Assembly (NCBI RefSeq): GCF_029813775.1
Contig: NZ_JARVKW010000045.1
Coordinates: forward strand, 1-55,168
Reading direction: 5' to 3'
Length of the DNA: 55,168 nt
From: Streptomyces sp. DH24
GTDB taxonomy: Bacteria; Actinomycetota; Actinomycetes; Streptomycetales; Streptomycetaceae
Shown here: piece after piece, positions 1-26,522 of the stretch
Numbering within the stretch: position 1 is the first letter of the stretch
How the letters are laid out: each line of letters begins with the position of its first letter
The notes under the pieces: model-generated
What the model saw: only the letters and a program-made list of their open reading frames with translations
What the model was told of the DNA's origin: nothing
Databases searched by the model: none
Made by a program: the position numbers and the translations under genes

Positions 1-5
1 GTGGG

Positions 6-30
6 GTCTTCTGCTCGGACGACAGAAGAC
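6..30. other. 8-bp perfect inverted repeat at window edge
   Basis: GTCTTCTG (6-13) and CAGAAGAC (23-30) form a perfect stem around a 9-base loop. It could be a terminator of a gene to the left of the window; no T-tract is visible. Nothing else is recognised in 1-208. Confidence 0.35.
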
Positions 31-208
31 GGGTGTGCCGCGTGTCGATGTGTGCGGGCCGCCAGGGCGTCCGCCCCCAAGTTGTAGACCTTGTGACCCT
101 CCCCCGCCACCCGTGACGCCCGGGCCCCGCCGGCCGCTGGAGGGAGTGACCCCATGGCCGGGGTCGGGGCGCCCGCTCTCCAGGAAAGGCGAGGCGCCGA
201 CGTTCAGG

Positions 209-240
209 GGCAGGCCCGGTTCCCCCGTGCCGGGCCTGCC
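209..240 (-). terminator. Stem-loop downstream of the GH4 gene
   Basis: GGCAGGCCCGG (209-219) pairs perfectly with CCGGGCCTGCC (230-240) across a 10-base loop. It lies about 130 bases past the GH4 stop on the minus strand. High-GC stems without a U-tract are common terminators in streptomycetes, so this probably ends the GH4 transcript and perhaps the operon upstream of it. Bases 241-370 show nothing else. Confidence 0.55.
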
Positions 241-370
241 CCCGCGTCGTCTTCCCCACGCCTCCGCCACCGGTGCTGCCCGTCTCCGCCGAGCCCCCGT
301 GGGGGCGCCTCGCCCGGCACGCTTGTGTCGCGGAGGCTCCCCGCACCCTCGGGGCCGGGCCCCGGCCCGG

Positions 371-1708
371 CTACCCGAGGTAGGCGAGGCCGGGGTGGAC
401 GGCCGTGTAGCCGTCCACCAGTCGCCGGGCCACCTGCACGGAGTCCACGAGCGGGTGCAGCGCGAACGCCTTCACCGCCGCCGCGCGGGAGCCCGACCCG
501 GCGGCCGACAGCACCTCGCGCTCCACGGCCTTGACCGCGCACACCAGGCCGGTCGCGTGGCCGGGCAGCGGGTCCACGGCGACGGGATGCGCGCCGTTGG
601 CGTCGACCAGGCACGGCACCTCGATGACGGCCTCGGCGTCGAGGACGGACAGGGTGCCGCGGTTGCGGACGTTGAGGATCAGCGTGGCGCGCTCGTCGCG
701 GGCGACGGCCCGCATCAGGGCGAGGGCGACCTTCTCGTACCCGCCGGACAGGTCGTCCTCGTCGCGGTCGCCCGCGCCGGCGGTCTCCCGGTTCTCGGCC
801 ATGTAGGTGGCCTCGCGTTCGGCGCGGGTGCCGTCCCAGGTCTCCAGGGCGGGCGCCTCCGGGTCGGCCATCCGCGCGTAGAAGCGGGCCTGCTGGTCGT
901 GCAGGAAGGCGCCGCGGGTCTGTTCCGCCCGCTGGTAGGCGCGGACGGTCTCGCGGTTGAAGTAGTAGTAGTGCAGGTACTCGTTGGGGATCGCGCCCAG
1001 CGACTGGAGCCAGTCGGCGCCGAACAGCTTCCCCTCCTCGAACGAGCCGAGCAGGCGCGCATCGGCGAGCAGGCGCGGCAGTTCGTCGCGGCCGTCGACG
1101 CGCAGGCCGCGGACCCAGCCGAGGTGGTTGAGGCCGACGTAGTCGATCCACGCCTCCGTCGGGTCCGCGCCGAGCACCCGGGCGATACGGCGGCCGAGGC
1201 CGACCGGCGAGTCGCAGATGCCGATGACGCGGTCGCCGAGGTGGCGGGACATGGCCTCGGTGACCAGGCCCGCCGGGTTGGTGAAGTTGATGACCCAGGC
1301 GTCCGGCGCGAGACGGGCCACGCGCCGGGCGATGTCCACGGCGACCGGGACCGTGCGCAGGCCGTAGGCGATGCCGCCGGCGCCGACCGTCTCCTGGCCG
1401 AGGACGCCCTCGGCGAGGGCGACGCGTTCGTCGTTGGCCCGGCCCTCCAGTCCGCCGACGCGGATCGCGGAGAAGACGAAGTCGGCGCCGCGCAGCGCCT
1501 CGTCGAGGTCCGTGGTGGCGGTCACCTCGGGCGCGTCGGGGACGTTCGCGGCCTGCTCGGCGAGCACCCGGGTCACCGCGGACAGCCGCCCCGCGTCCAG
1601 GTCGTGCAGCACGACGTGGGTGACCCGGCCCTCGGCCCGGTCGCCGAGGAGCGCCCCGTACACGAGCGGCACCCGGAATCCGCCGCCGCCCAGAATCGTC
1701 AGCCTCAT
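371..1708 (-). CDS. GH4 family 6-phospho-beta-glucosidase
   Basis: A 445-residue cytoplasmic enzyme of glycoside hydrolase family 4, which uses NAD+ and a divalent metal to cleave phosphorylated glycosides by an oxidation-elimination route. Seen in the sequence: an N-terminal nucleotide-binding motif (LTILGGGGFR, residues 3-12), INFTNPAGLVTEA, the metal-ligand Cys in GICDSPVGLGRR, and the metal-ligand His in GLNHLGW. The length fits the family. The ATG is preceded by AAGGG at good spacing. No PTS gene is adjacent, so the source of a phosphorylated substrate is unclear and the exact sugar is not predictable. It follows the biosynthetic operon on the same strand after 474 bases and is probably unrelated to it. 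Confidence 0.88.
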   Translation of the reverse strand: MRLTILGGGGFRVPLVYGALLGDRAEGRVTHVVLHDLDAGRLSAVTRVLAEQAANVPDAPEVTATTDLDEALRGADFVFSAIRVGGLEGRANDERVALAEGVLGQETVGAGGIAYGLRTVPVAVDIARRVARLAPDAWVINFTNPAGLVTEAMSRHLGDRVIGICDSPVGLGRRIARVLGADPTEAWIDYVGLNHLGWVRGLRVDGRDELPRLLADARLLGSFEEGKLFGADWLQSLGAIPNEYLHYYYFNRETVRAYQRAEQTRGAFLHDQQARFYARMADPEAPALETWDGTRAEREATYMAENRETAGAGDRDEDDLSGGYEKVALALMRAVARDERATLILNVRNRGTLSVLDAEAVIEVPCLVDANGAHPVAVDPLPGHATGLVCAVKAVEREVLSAAGSGSRAAAVKAFALHPLVDSVQVARRLVDGYTAVHPGLAYLG

Positions 1709-2182
1709 GTCCGCGCCCTTCCCGCCACGACCAACTCGACGCCCGCCTCGTCCGGGAGGACCGCACGGCTGTGTGCACCGGCTCGCTGGACGAGCCGGCG
1801 GCGTCGTTGTGCCAGCACGGCACGAACACTACTCGTCGCCACCGACGACACCCGGAGCTACACCGACGCGGGCGGGGACCCGCCAGGCGGACCGCCCGGG
1901 CACACGCGTGCGTTCGTCCGGTCGGCCCAGCACGAGCGGGATGCTCACGGCCCACTCCTCCGGGGCCGCCCTCTCGGCGTCCCTCGGGGCGCGCCGTCCG
2001 GTCCCGACCAGCAGCGCGTCCTGTCCGAGAACGACGCGGGAACCGGCGCCCCGGCGATCCTCTCCCGTGGGGCCCGGGCAGCCGCGAGATCGTGTGCCGT
2101 GCCGCGTGTGCGGGGAACGGCCGATCTCGCCCTGCCCGGCGACCCGGCCGGGTGAGCGGCCACAGCCGCCCCGTGGGCCCGT
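1709..2182. other. 474-base non-coding gap between GH4 gene and biosynthetic operon
   Basis: No ORF here resembles a protein family on either strand. A small perfect hairpin (CCGGCTCG at 1778-1785, CGAGCCGG at 1791-1798) sits about 70 bases upstream of the GH4 start. The GH4 promoter and the 3' end of the biosynthetic operon must lie in this stretch, but I cannot place either. Confidence 0.5.
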
Positions 2183-3123
2183 TCACCTGCCGAGAACCGC
2201 GGTGCGTGAGCGAGTCACCGTGGCCATCATGCCGACGGTGAGAACACAGCGGTCGCCGTCCCAGGTCTGCCCGGAGACGAACACGTCGTCGGAGATCAGG
2301 CGGTCGATCCTCGCCTCGTGACGCAGCACGGCGCCGGGATACACCTGTCCGGCGAAGCGGCAGTCGCGCACCGACGCGGCCATGCGGACGCCGTCGGCGG
2401 TGGCGTCGGAGAGCCACAGCAGCGCCGCCGCCTGGCCGAAGGACTCCAGCATGAGCGAGTGGGGGTAGGTGTACCGCGAACCCGGCAGCCCGGAGTCCAT
2501 GGACTGGTAGCAGGGTTCCGATCCGGTGACCGCCTTGCTGACGACGATCCGGTGGCCCGGTTCGATGGCGTCCACCCGGTCGACGAGCACGATGGGGTGC
2601 GCGACCGGGAGGATGTCCAGCATGCCGGCGTAGTCGGGAATTGCGGCGTGGTCGTCGGCCGACGGCGGGCGGCCCGTCACGTCGAGGCCGTGCGGGCGGC
2701 GCTCGGTGCCGACCACGGCCTTCACCACCGAGACCGTGGTGCCGTCCCGGCGGATGCCCCGGGCGCGGACCGTCCAGCGGTCCGGCCCTTCCGGCACGGC
2801 CTCGACGTCCATGCACAGTTCGTCGCCGTGCAGCACCGGGGCCAGCCAGCGCCCGCTGACGATCTTCAGCACGTTGACCGGCTCGGCCCGGCCCACCACC
2901 GTGTTCATCGACTGGCGCAGGGCCTCCAGGAAGAACGTGGCGGGCAGCAAGGTCAGCCCCGGGAAGTGCCCGTTCATGTACGGGTCCCGGGAGTCGACCT
3001 CCTTGTAGGCGCGGAACTTGACCGTCGGCGTCATGGCCGCCGTCTCGATCCGGTCCACCGCCCGCAGGGGCGCGGCGAACCGCGCGTTCCACGGTTTCCC
3101 GTCCGGGCCGGTTGCGTCGGCGT

Positions 3124-3127
<4 letters not shown>
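2183..3127 (-). CDS. Double-hotdog 3-hydroxyacyl-ACP dehydratase (FabA/FabZ-like)
   Basis: A 314-residue protein with two hotdog domains. The first (about residues 20-150) has GHFPGLTLLPATFFLEALRQ, matching the FabZ active-site stretch with both the catalytic His and Glu. The second (about 175-300) has HPIVLVDRVDAIEPG and LMLESFGQ, keeping the Glu but lacking a GHFPG motif, so only the first site looks complete. The likely role is dehydration of 3-hydroxyacyl-ACP to an enoyl chain for the lipid cap of the NRPS product. The GTG start at 3125-3127 overlaps the NRPS stop as GTGA and has GGGGGAG upstream, so translation is coupled to the NRPS. Standalone dehydratases of this double-hotdog kind occur in highly reducing type II PKS loci. 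The function is inferred from family and context. Confidence 0.82.
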
Positions 3128-21195
<18,068 letters not shown>

Positions 21196-21265
21196 CAATT
21201 CTCCAGGATCGGTGGACACCGCCGGTGGTCGTGTCCACCGGCGGTTTCGGGTGTCGGTCGGCTCG

Positions 21266-22234
21266 TCAGCGACCGGATGGCGGCGTGAGCACCAGGCCCG
21301 CGGTCGCGTCGCGCTCGTCGTCGCCCGCGGTCGCGTAGACCGCGCCGGTCGCACCGGTGACGAAGGCGCCGACGGCGGCGACGCACTGCAGCACGCCCAG
21401 CGCGCCGGAGCACGGCCCCCAGGCCGTGGTGAGGTCGTGGCGCGGCACTCCGGGCAGCACGCCGTCGGGCACGCCGCCGCCCGGCACGTGCCAGGCCGCC
21501 GGTTCCGTGGCGGTCACGGCGGAGAGTTCGGTGACGCAGGCCGCCAGGCCCGCGCCGCGCGCGTGGCCGCCGACGCGGGCGAGCACCCGGGCGCCGCGCG
21601 CGGTCGCCGCGGTCTCGTTCTCCACGACGAGCGCGACGGCTCCGTCCAGCGGCGCGGTGCCATCCAGCAGCGTGCGGGCCGGTTCGGTGTCGGGTTCGAC
21701 GCCGAGCACCAACGCCCTGGTGAGGCGGCCGGTTTCGAGCATGGTGGCGGCCCAGCGCACGGCGTCCAGGCCGGACGTCGAGCCGTTGCAGATCATGAGG
21801 TTCGGGCCGCGCAGGCCGTGCTTGATGGCGACCGACGACGCGACGACGTTGCAGGACACCTTCGGCAGGTCCATGGGGCTCAGCGCGTCGGTCGTCCCGG
21901 TACGCAGTGTGTCGACCACGCGCACCACGGTGTCCAGGTTTCCGGTGTTGGAGCTGACCACGACACCCACGGTGTCCGCCTCCACGGTGAGCGCGCCGTC
22001 CACGAGCAGACCGGAGTCCCGCAGCGCGGCCTCGGCGGCGCAGTAGGCGAGTTGGGTCGCCCGGTCCTTGTAGCGCAGTCCTCTGTATCTGCCTCCGCGG
22101 CCGAGGAGCCGGGCGGTGTCGACCGGCTCCGCGTGCTCCTGCCGGCCGGCGGGGACCGCCTCGGGGCGGTCGGCGCCGGGCAGGGTCACCCCGGTTCCGG
22201 TGACGACGACTCCGGGGTAGGCATGGCTTCTCAT
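21266..22234 (-). CDS. KS-like chain-length-factor-type protein without active-site Cys
   Basis: A 322-residue thiolase-fold protein starting VVVTGTGVTLPG like a ketosynthase. Where active KS proteins have TACSSG and classical chain-length factors have TGQAGGLDA, this one has NGSTSGLDA, so the nucleophilic Cys is a Ser. No HGTGT or KxxxGH motif follows. It is therefore probably the non-condensing partner of the KS encoded just upstream. At 322 residues it is shorter than the roughly 400 usual for such partners. Its ATG at 22232-22234 overlaps the KS stop as ATGA, so the two are translationally coupled, as expected for a heterodimer. It may set acyl chain length for the NRPS starter unit, which is inference from family and operon position. 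Confidence 0.8.
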   Translation of the reverse strand: MRSHAYPGVVVTGTGVTLPGADRPEAVPAGRQEHAEPVDTARLLGRGGRYRGLRYKDRATQLAYCAAEAALRDSGLLVDGALTVEADTVGVVVSSNTGNLDTVVRVVDTLRTGTTDALSPMDLPKVSCNVVASSVAIKHGLRGPNLMICNGSTSGLDAVRWAATMLETGRLTRALVLGVEPDTEPARTLLDGTAPLDGAVALVVENETAATARGARVLARVGGHARGAGLAACVTELSAVTATEPAAWHVPGGGVPDGVLPGVPRHDLTTAWGPCSGALGVLQCVAAVGAFVTGATGAVYATAGDDERDATAGLVLTPPSGR

Positions 22235-23367
22235 CGGGTTAATGCCTCCAGTACGGCCACGGTGTTCATGCCGCCGAAGCCCAGCGCGTTGACCTGTGCG
22301 ACAGCGACCGGTCTGCGGGCGGCGGTGCCGGTGACCAGGCGGAACTCGGCCGCCTCGGCCACCGGTTCGGTCAGGCCGACGACGGGCGGGACCAGGCCGT
22401 GCGTCATCGACTGGACGGCGCTGACCAGGCTCATCACTCCGGAGGCGCCGCCGGTGTGGCCGGTCATGGACTTGATCGCGGTCATCAGCGGCGCTCCGGC
22501 GTCGGCGCCGAACACCGTCTGTGTCGCGGTGGCCTCCACCTCGTCGTTGAGCAGGGTGCCGGTGCCGTGCAGCATGACCAGGTCGACGTCCGCGGGTGCG
22601 ACGCCCGCCGAGCGGTGCGCGGCGCGCATGGCCTCGGCGAACCCGTCGGGGTTGGGCGCGGTGTCGTGGCGGGCGTCGCAGGCCACCTCGACGGCGCGTA
22701 CCCGGCAGAGCGGTTCGGCGGCGTCCCGGCTGAGCACCACGGCCGCGGCGCCCTCGCCCATCATCACGCCGGCCCGGTTGCGGTCGAAGGGCTGCAGCCG
22801 GTCGGGGGCGACGGGATGCACGCGCTCCATGACACCGGACATGCTCTCGTTGAGCACGTCCACGCCGGCCACGACGACGGAGTCCGCCTGGTCGGTGGCC
22901 AGCATGTCGGCGGCCAGCGCCAGCGCGTACACGGACGCCGCGCAGGCGTTGGCGACGGTGTGGGTGTCGGTGGCACCGAAACGGTTTCGCATCGCGGTGC
23001 CGAAGTGCAGGTCGTCGGCGGACAGGGCGCCGAGGCTGCCCTTGTCGCGCCAGTGCAGTTCGGCCGAGCGCAGTTCGCGCAGTCCGCTGCCGACGAGGAT
23101 CGGCACGTCGCGCAGGTCCGTGCCGAGTCCGGCCCGGGTCGCGGCCTGCTCGATCACGTCGGTGAGGAAGGCGGTCGCCCTGCCCGGCACGTCGCGGCCG
23201 TCGGGGTGGTCGTGGATCTGGTAGGCGTACCGCGCTCGGTAGGGCGCCCGGTCGATCCCGTGCAGCTCCCCCAGCCCGCTGCGGCCGGCGCACAGGTTGG
23301 CGAACATCTCGTCCGGATCCCCACCGACTGCGGACACCGCGCCCAGTCCGGATACCACCCAGTTCAT
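22231..23367 (-). CDS. Beta-ketoacyl synthase (KS), condensing subunit
   Basis: A 378-residue ketosynthase with a complete Cys-His-His triad: the Cys in VANACAASV, the first His in LHGTGTLLND and the second in KSMTGHTGGASG. It should perform decarboxylative Claisen condensation on ACP-bound malonyl units, making the acyl chain that caps the NRPS peptide. The ATG at 23365-23367 has AAGGGG upstream; an in-frame ATG 48 bases earlier is less likely. It is the first gene of the operon and overlaps the KS-like gene by 4 bases. The pairing resembles KSalpha/KSbeta pairs of type II systems, including highly reducing ones, but no ACP or ketoreductase gene is adjacent. Those activities would have to come from primary fatty-acid synthesis or another locus. 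Confidence 0.88.
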   Translation of the reverse strand: MNWVVSGLGAVSAVGGDPDEMFANLCAGRSGLGELHGIDRAPYRARYAYQIHDHPDGRDVPGRATAFLTDVIEQAATRAGLGTDLRDVPILVGSGLRELRSAELHWRDKGSLGALSADDLHFGTAMRNRFGATDTHTVANACAASVYALALAADMLATDQADSVVVAGVDVLNESMSGVMERVHPVAPDRLQPFDRNRAGVMMGEGAAAVVLSRDAAEPLCRVRAVEVACDARHDTAPNPDGFAEAMRAAHRSAGVAPADVDLVMLHGTGTLLNDEVEATATQTVFGADAGAPLMTAIKSMTGHTGGASGVMSLVSAVQSMTHGLVPPVVGLTEPVAEAAEFRLVTGTAARRPVAVAQVNALGFGGMNTVAVLEALTR

Positions 23368-23613
23368 GCCACCCCTTGCCCAGTCCCGTTGTGTGCCGAG
23401 GTCAGCCATCCTCAAGCGCCTCCGCGAAGGGAAACAACGCCACCTGCACCAAGTTGCACCTGCTGCGCCCTACGCCCGAATCGCCCCGGCTGCCGCTACA
23501 ACCGGGCTGGTACGCCCACCCGTTGGCACACCGGGCGTCCTCGCGGCCTCCGCCGCGCGGTGGAGGAAGCCGGGACCCTGGGATGAGGTGGCGGTGGTGT
23601 CGGCGGTGCCAGC
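23368..23613 (-). promoter_or_regulatory. Likely promoter region of the KS-NRPS operon
   Basis: This 246-base divergent gap must hold the operon promoter. Two TGCACC copies 10 bases apart (23445-23450 and 23455-23460) lie within CACCTGC repeats, a possible regulator-binding site about 80-95 bases upstream of the KS start. No clear -10/-35 pair is visible. Confidence 0.35.
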
Positions 23614-24177
23614 ATGGGCCGCATGTTCATGAAGAAGGCCCTGCCGGACGTGCCGCGCCGGACCGTCCTCGCGGCCCATGCCGTACCCCTGGTCACGCTG
23701 CCGTCGGCCCTGTGGCGGCTCGCCCTGGCGGCCGGCCTCCCGGTGTCCGAGATCTCCCTGCGTCACACCTGGGAGGTGCTGTACGTCGTCTGTCTCGCCG
23801 TGGTCTGCGAAGGGCTCGCGCTGCTGACGCTGGGCCTGGTACGGCCGTGGGGCGAGGTCGTGCCGCGCTGGATCCCGCTGCTGGGGGGCCGCCGGGTCCG
23901 GCCGCTCGCGGCGACCGTGCCGGCCGTGCTGGGCGGTGTCGTGCTGGCCGGCCTGCTCTCCTGGGCGTTCTACTCCCACACCGCGAACATCGGGCAGGAC
24001 GGCACCGGCACACCGGCGCAGTACGCGCTCATGCTGGTCTGCTACATCCCCCTGCTGGCCTGGCCGCCCCTGCTGATCGCGGTGGCCCTCGCCTACTACC
24101 GGCGCCGCACGGCCGCACCGGCCCCTGCCGGTGACGCTCCCGGCGAGACGGCGGCCGCCCCGGAAGTCCGGGCGTAG
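23614..24177 (+). CDS. Small integral membrane protein, unknown function
   Basis: A 187-residue protein with about four hydrophobic segments, near residues 20-40, 50-70, 95-118 and 135-158, and an Ala/Pro-rich hydrophilic C-terminal tail. I do not recognise the family. The start is uncertain: ATG codons at 23614, 23623 and 23629 are in frame and none has a convincing ribosome binding site, so 23614 is a choice. It is divergent from the KS gene and stands alone before the NfeD-stomatin pair. The lack of a transporter motif argues against its being the exporter for the NRPS product, though that cannot be excluded. Confidence 0.65.
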   Translation: MGRMFMKKALPDVPRRTVLAAHAVPLVTLPSALWRLALAAGLPVSEISLRHTWEVLYVVCLAVVCEGLALLTLGLVRPWGEVVPRWIPLLGGRRVRPLAATVPAVLGGVVLAGLLSWAFYSHTANIGQDGTGTPAQYALMLVCYIPLLAWPPLLIAVALAYYRRRTAAPAPAGDAPGETAAAPEVRA

Positions 24178-24320
24178 CGCCCGGCCCCGGTTCTGCCCGG
24201 ACGCCCGGGGCGGCACGCGCGGCTCTTACGGCGCGAACAGGAGTACGGTGGATGTACTGAGGGCGTGTCGCACGCCGGCTCCCGGTCGGCTCGGGCGCGC
24301 CCCGGCCGGGAGTGCCCGTG

Positions 24321-24752
24321 ATGGATCCATGGCTGATCTGGTTGATCGTGGCGGCGGTTCTGGTCCTGGCAGAGATCTTCACCCTCACCGCCGCGCTGGG
24401 AATGCTGGGTGTGGCCGCGCTGGTCACCGCCGTGTCGGCCGTGCTCGGTATGCCGGTGGCCGGCCAGTTCCTGGTGTTCACCGTCGTCGCCACCGTCACC
24501 CTGCTGTTCCTGCGCCCGGTCGCCCTGCGGCACGTGCTCCAGCCCCAGCGTGCGCGGTTCGGGGTGGACGCGCTGGTCGGCAGCACCGCCTACGCCGTGA
24601 CGGAGGTGACGGGCCGGGACGGGCGGATCCGCGTCAACGGCGAGGAATGGACGGCCCGCGCCTACGACGAGACCCTGGTCATCCCGCAGGGAGCCAGCGT
24701 CGACGTCATAGAGATCAGCGGCACGACCGCATTCGTCTACCCCCGGGACTGA
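24321..24752 (+). CDS. NfeD-like membrane protein
   Basis: A 143-residue protein with two or three N-terminal membrane segments (about residues 5-25, 28-45 and 50-68) and a C-terminal OB-fold domain typical of NfeD proteins (DALVGSTAYAVTEV, VNGEEWTARAYDETLVIPQG). NfeD proteins of this short type work with stomatin/SPFH partners in membrane organisation or quality control. The ATG at 24321 has GGGAG upstream; a GTG 9 bases earlier is in frame but less likely. Only 3 bases separate its stop from the stomatin gene, so the two form an operon. Confidence 0.85.
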   Translation: MDPWLIWLIVAAVLVLAEIFTLTAALGMLGVAALVTAVSAVLGMPVAGQFLVFTVVATVTLLFLRPVALRHVLQPQRARFGVDALVGSTAYAVTEVTGRDGRIRVNGEEWTARAYDETLVIPQGASVDVIEISGTTAFVYPRD

Positions 24753-24755
24753 CCC

Positions 24756-25796
24756 ATGGACATTTCGGCACTGCTCATCGCCGGCCTGATCGTCGCGCTC
24801 ATCGCGGTCTTCACCGTGGTGCGTGCGGTACGCATCGTGCCCCAGGCACGCGCTCGCAATGTCGAACGGCTCGGCCGCTATCACCGCACCCTGAACCCCG
24901 GTCTCAGCCTCGTCATCCCCTACATCGACCGCGTCCACCCGATGATCGACCTGCGGGAACAGGTCGTCTCCTTCAAACCGCAGCCGGTCATCACCGAGGA
25001 CAACCTGGTCGTCGAGATAGACACCGTCCTGTACTTCCAGGTCACCGATCCCCGGGCGGCCTTCTACGAGATCGCGAACTTCCTGCAGGCCGTCGAGCAG
25101 CTCACCGTCACGACCCTGCGCAACGTCGTGGGATCCATGGATCTGGAGAAGACGCTCACCTCGCGCGACACCATCAACAGCCAGCTCCGGGGTGTGCTGG
25201 ACGAGGCCACCGGCAAGTGGGGGCTGCGGGTCAACCGTGTGGAGATCAAGGCCATCGATCCCCCTCAGTCCATCAAGGACGCGATGCAGAAGCAGATGCG
25301 GGCCGAGCGGGACAAGCGGGCGGCGATCCTCGGAGCGGAAGGACAGCGTCAGTCGCAGATCCTGACCGCCGAGGGCGACAAGCAGGCCGCGGTGCTGCGC
25401 GCGGAGGGCAACCGGACCGCCGAGATCCTCAAGGCCGAGGGCCAGTCCCGGGCCATCGACGAGGTGTTCCAGGCCGTGCACCGCAACGACCCCGACCCGA
25501 AACTCCTCGCCTATCAGTACCTGCAGATGCTGCCGCAGCTCGCGCAGGGCCAGGGCAGCAGCTTCTGGGTGATCCCGAGCGAGGTCACCTCGGCGTTGCA
25601 GGGTGTGTCCCGTGCCTTCGGCGAGGTGCTGCCCCAGTCGCCGGCGACCCGCGACAAGCCCGACGACGACCGGTCCGCTCAGGCGGCCGACGACGCGGCC
25701 CGGGCCAAGGAGGCCGCGGCGGAGGCCCTGGCCGACGCCGCGAAGGCCGACCGTCTCACGACCGGCGGCACGCCGGTGCCCCGCCCGCCCGGATGA
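24756..25796 (+). CDS. SPFH/band-7 (stomatin-like) protein
   Basis: A 346-residue protein with one N-terminal membrane anchor (residues 5-25), then a band-7 domain (about 30-190: RIVPQARARNVERLGRYHRT, NPGLSLVIPYID, DLREQVVSF), a helical region of repeated EG-containing segments with coiled-coil character (about 200-245), and a low-complexity Ala/Asp-rich tail. Such proteins oligomerise in membrane microdomains. The directly preceding NfeD gene is its usual partner. The convergent rhomboid protease gene next door may reflect a shared membrane-maintenance theme, but no direct link is shown. Confidence 0.9.
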   Translation: MDISALLIAGLIVALIAVFTVVRAVRIVPQARARNVERLGRYHRTLNPGLSLVIPYIDRVHPMIDLREQVVSFKPQPVITEDNLVVEIDTVLYFQVTDPRAAFYEIANFLQAVEQLTVTTLRNVVGSMDLEKTLTSRDTINSQLRGVLDEATGKWGLRVNRVEIKAIDPPQSIKDAMQKQMRAERDKRAAILGAEGQRQSQILTAEGDKQAAVLRAEGNRTAEILKAEGQSRAIDEVFQAVHRNDPDPKLLAYQYLQMLPQLAQGQGSSFWVIPSEVTSALQGVSRAFGEVLPQSPATRDKPDDDRSAQAADDAARAKEAAAEALADAAKADRLTTGGTPVPRPPG

Positions 25797-25860
25797 CCCG
25801 TCCGCGCCCGGGCCCGAAGTCCCGGCGCGCCGAAGGACCGGGAGCATCCGGTTCCTGGGC

Positions 25861-26490
25861 TCAGGGCCGCCGTCCCGGACGCCGGAACACCAGCGCCGCG
25901 GCGACTCCGCCCAGCAGTCCGAACAGGTGCCCCTGCCAGCTGACTCCGGGCGTCGTGGGCAGCACGCCCCACAGGATGGAGCCGTAGACGGCGCCGACCA
26001 GGACGCCCAGGAGTACGTCACCGGCACGGCGGTCCACGAAGCCGCGCAGCACCAGGTAGCCGAAGAGGCCGAAGACGACGCCGGACGCGCCCGCGGTCGT
26101 GGAGTGGGCGGGTGCCGTGAGCCAGACGCCGAGACCGCTCACGAGGACGATCACCGCGACCACGGCGAGGAAGCGGCGTATGCCGGACAGCGCGGCCAGG
26201 AACCCCATGACCAGCAGCGGCACGCTGTTCGCCGCGAGATGGTCGAAGCCGAAGTGCAGGAAGGCGGCGGGCACGACGTCCCGCAGCTCACCGGCCTCGC
26301 GCGGGGTGATGCCGAAGGTGTCAAGGGCGTGACCGCTGAGCACGTCGATGCCTTCGAGCAGCCACAGGACGCCGACCCAGCCGGCGGTCAGGAGGGCGGC
26401 GTCCCGCGCACGGCGCGACGCGGACGCGGGGCGTGCCACGCCGCGGCGTGCGTCTCCCGGTCCCGCGCCGAAGTCCGCTCCGTACGTCAT
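25861..26490 (-). CDS. Rhomboid-family intramembrane serine protease
   Basis: A 209-residue membrane protein with six or so hydrophobic segments. The nucleophile motif GASGVVFGLFGYL (GxSG) and the catalytic His in WQGHLFGLLGG are both present, as is the upstream HFGFDHLAAN motif, so it should be an active rhomboid cleaving transmembrane substrates. The ATG at 26488-26490 has GGAAGGGGG upstream. The ORF is open upstream into the AraC gene only because that gene carries a 1-base insertion. Substrates are unknown. Confidence 0.9.
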   Translation of the reverse strand: MTYGADFGAGPGDARRGVARPASASRRARDAALLTAGWVGVLWLLEGIDVLSGHALDTFGITPREAGELRDVVPAAFLHFGFDHLAANSVPLLVMGFLAALSGIRRFLAVVAVIVLVSGLGVWLTAPAHSTTAGASGVVFGLFGYLVLRGFVDRRAGDVLLGVLVGAVYGSILWGVLPTTPGVSWQGHLFGLLGGVAAALVFRRPGRRP

Positions 26491-26522
26491 GGCGGCCCCC
26501 TTCCCTTTCCCTGCCACCCTGC

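Noticed and set aside
371..1708. GH4 gene as part of the biosynthetic operon
   Set aside because: A 474-base gap with no coupling and a catabolic function make membership unlikely.
204..3092. Long minus-strand frame across the GH4 gene, the gap and the dehydratase gene
   Set aside because: Arg/Gly/Pro-rich, in a different frame from both real genes and without family motifs.
21196..21354. In-frame N-terminal extension of the NRPS
   Set aside because: The extra residues are Arg/Pro-rich and unlike C domains. The ATG at 21195 has a ribosome binding site and starts right at C-domain similarity.
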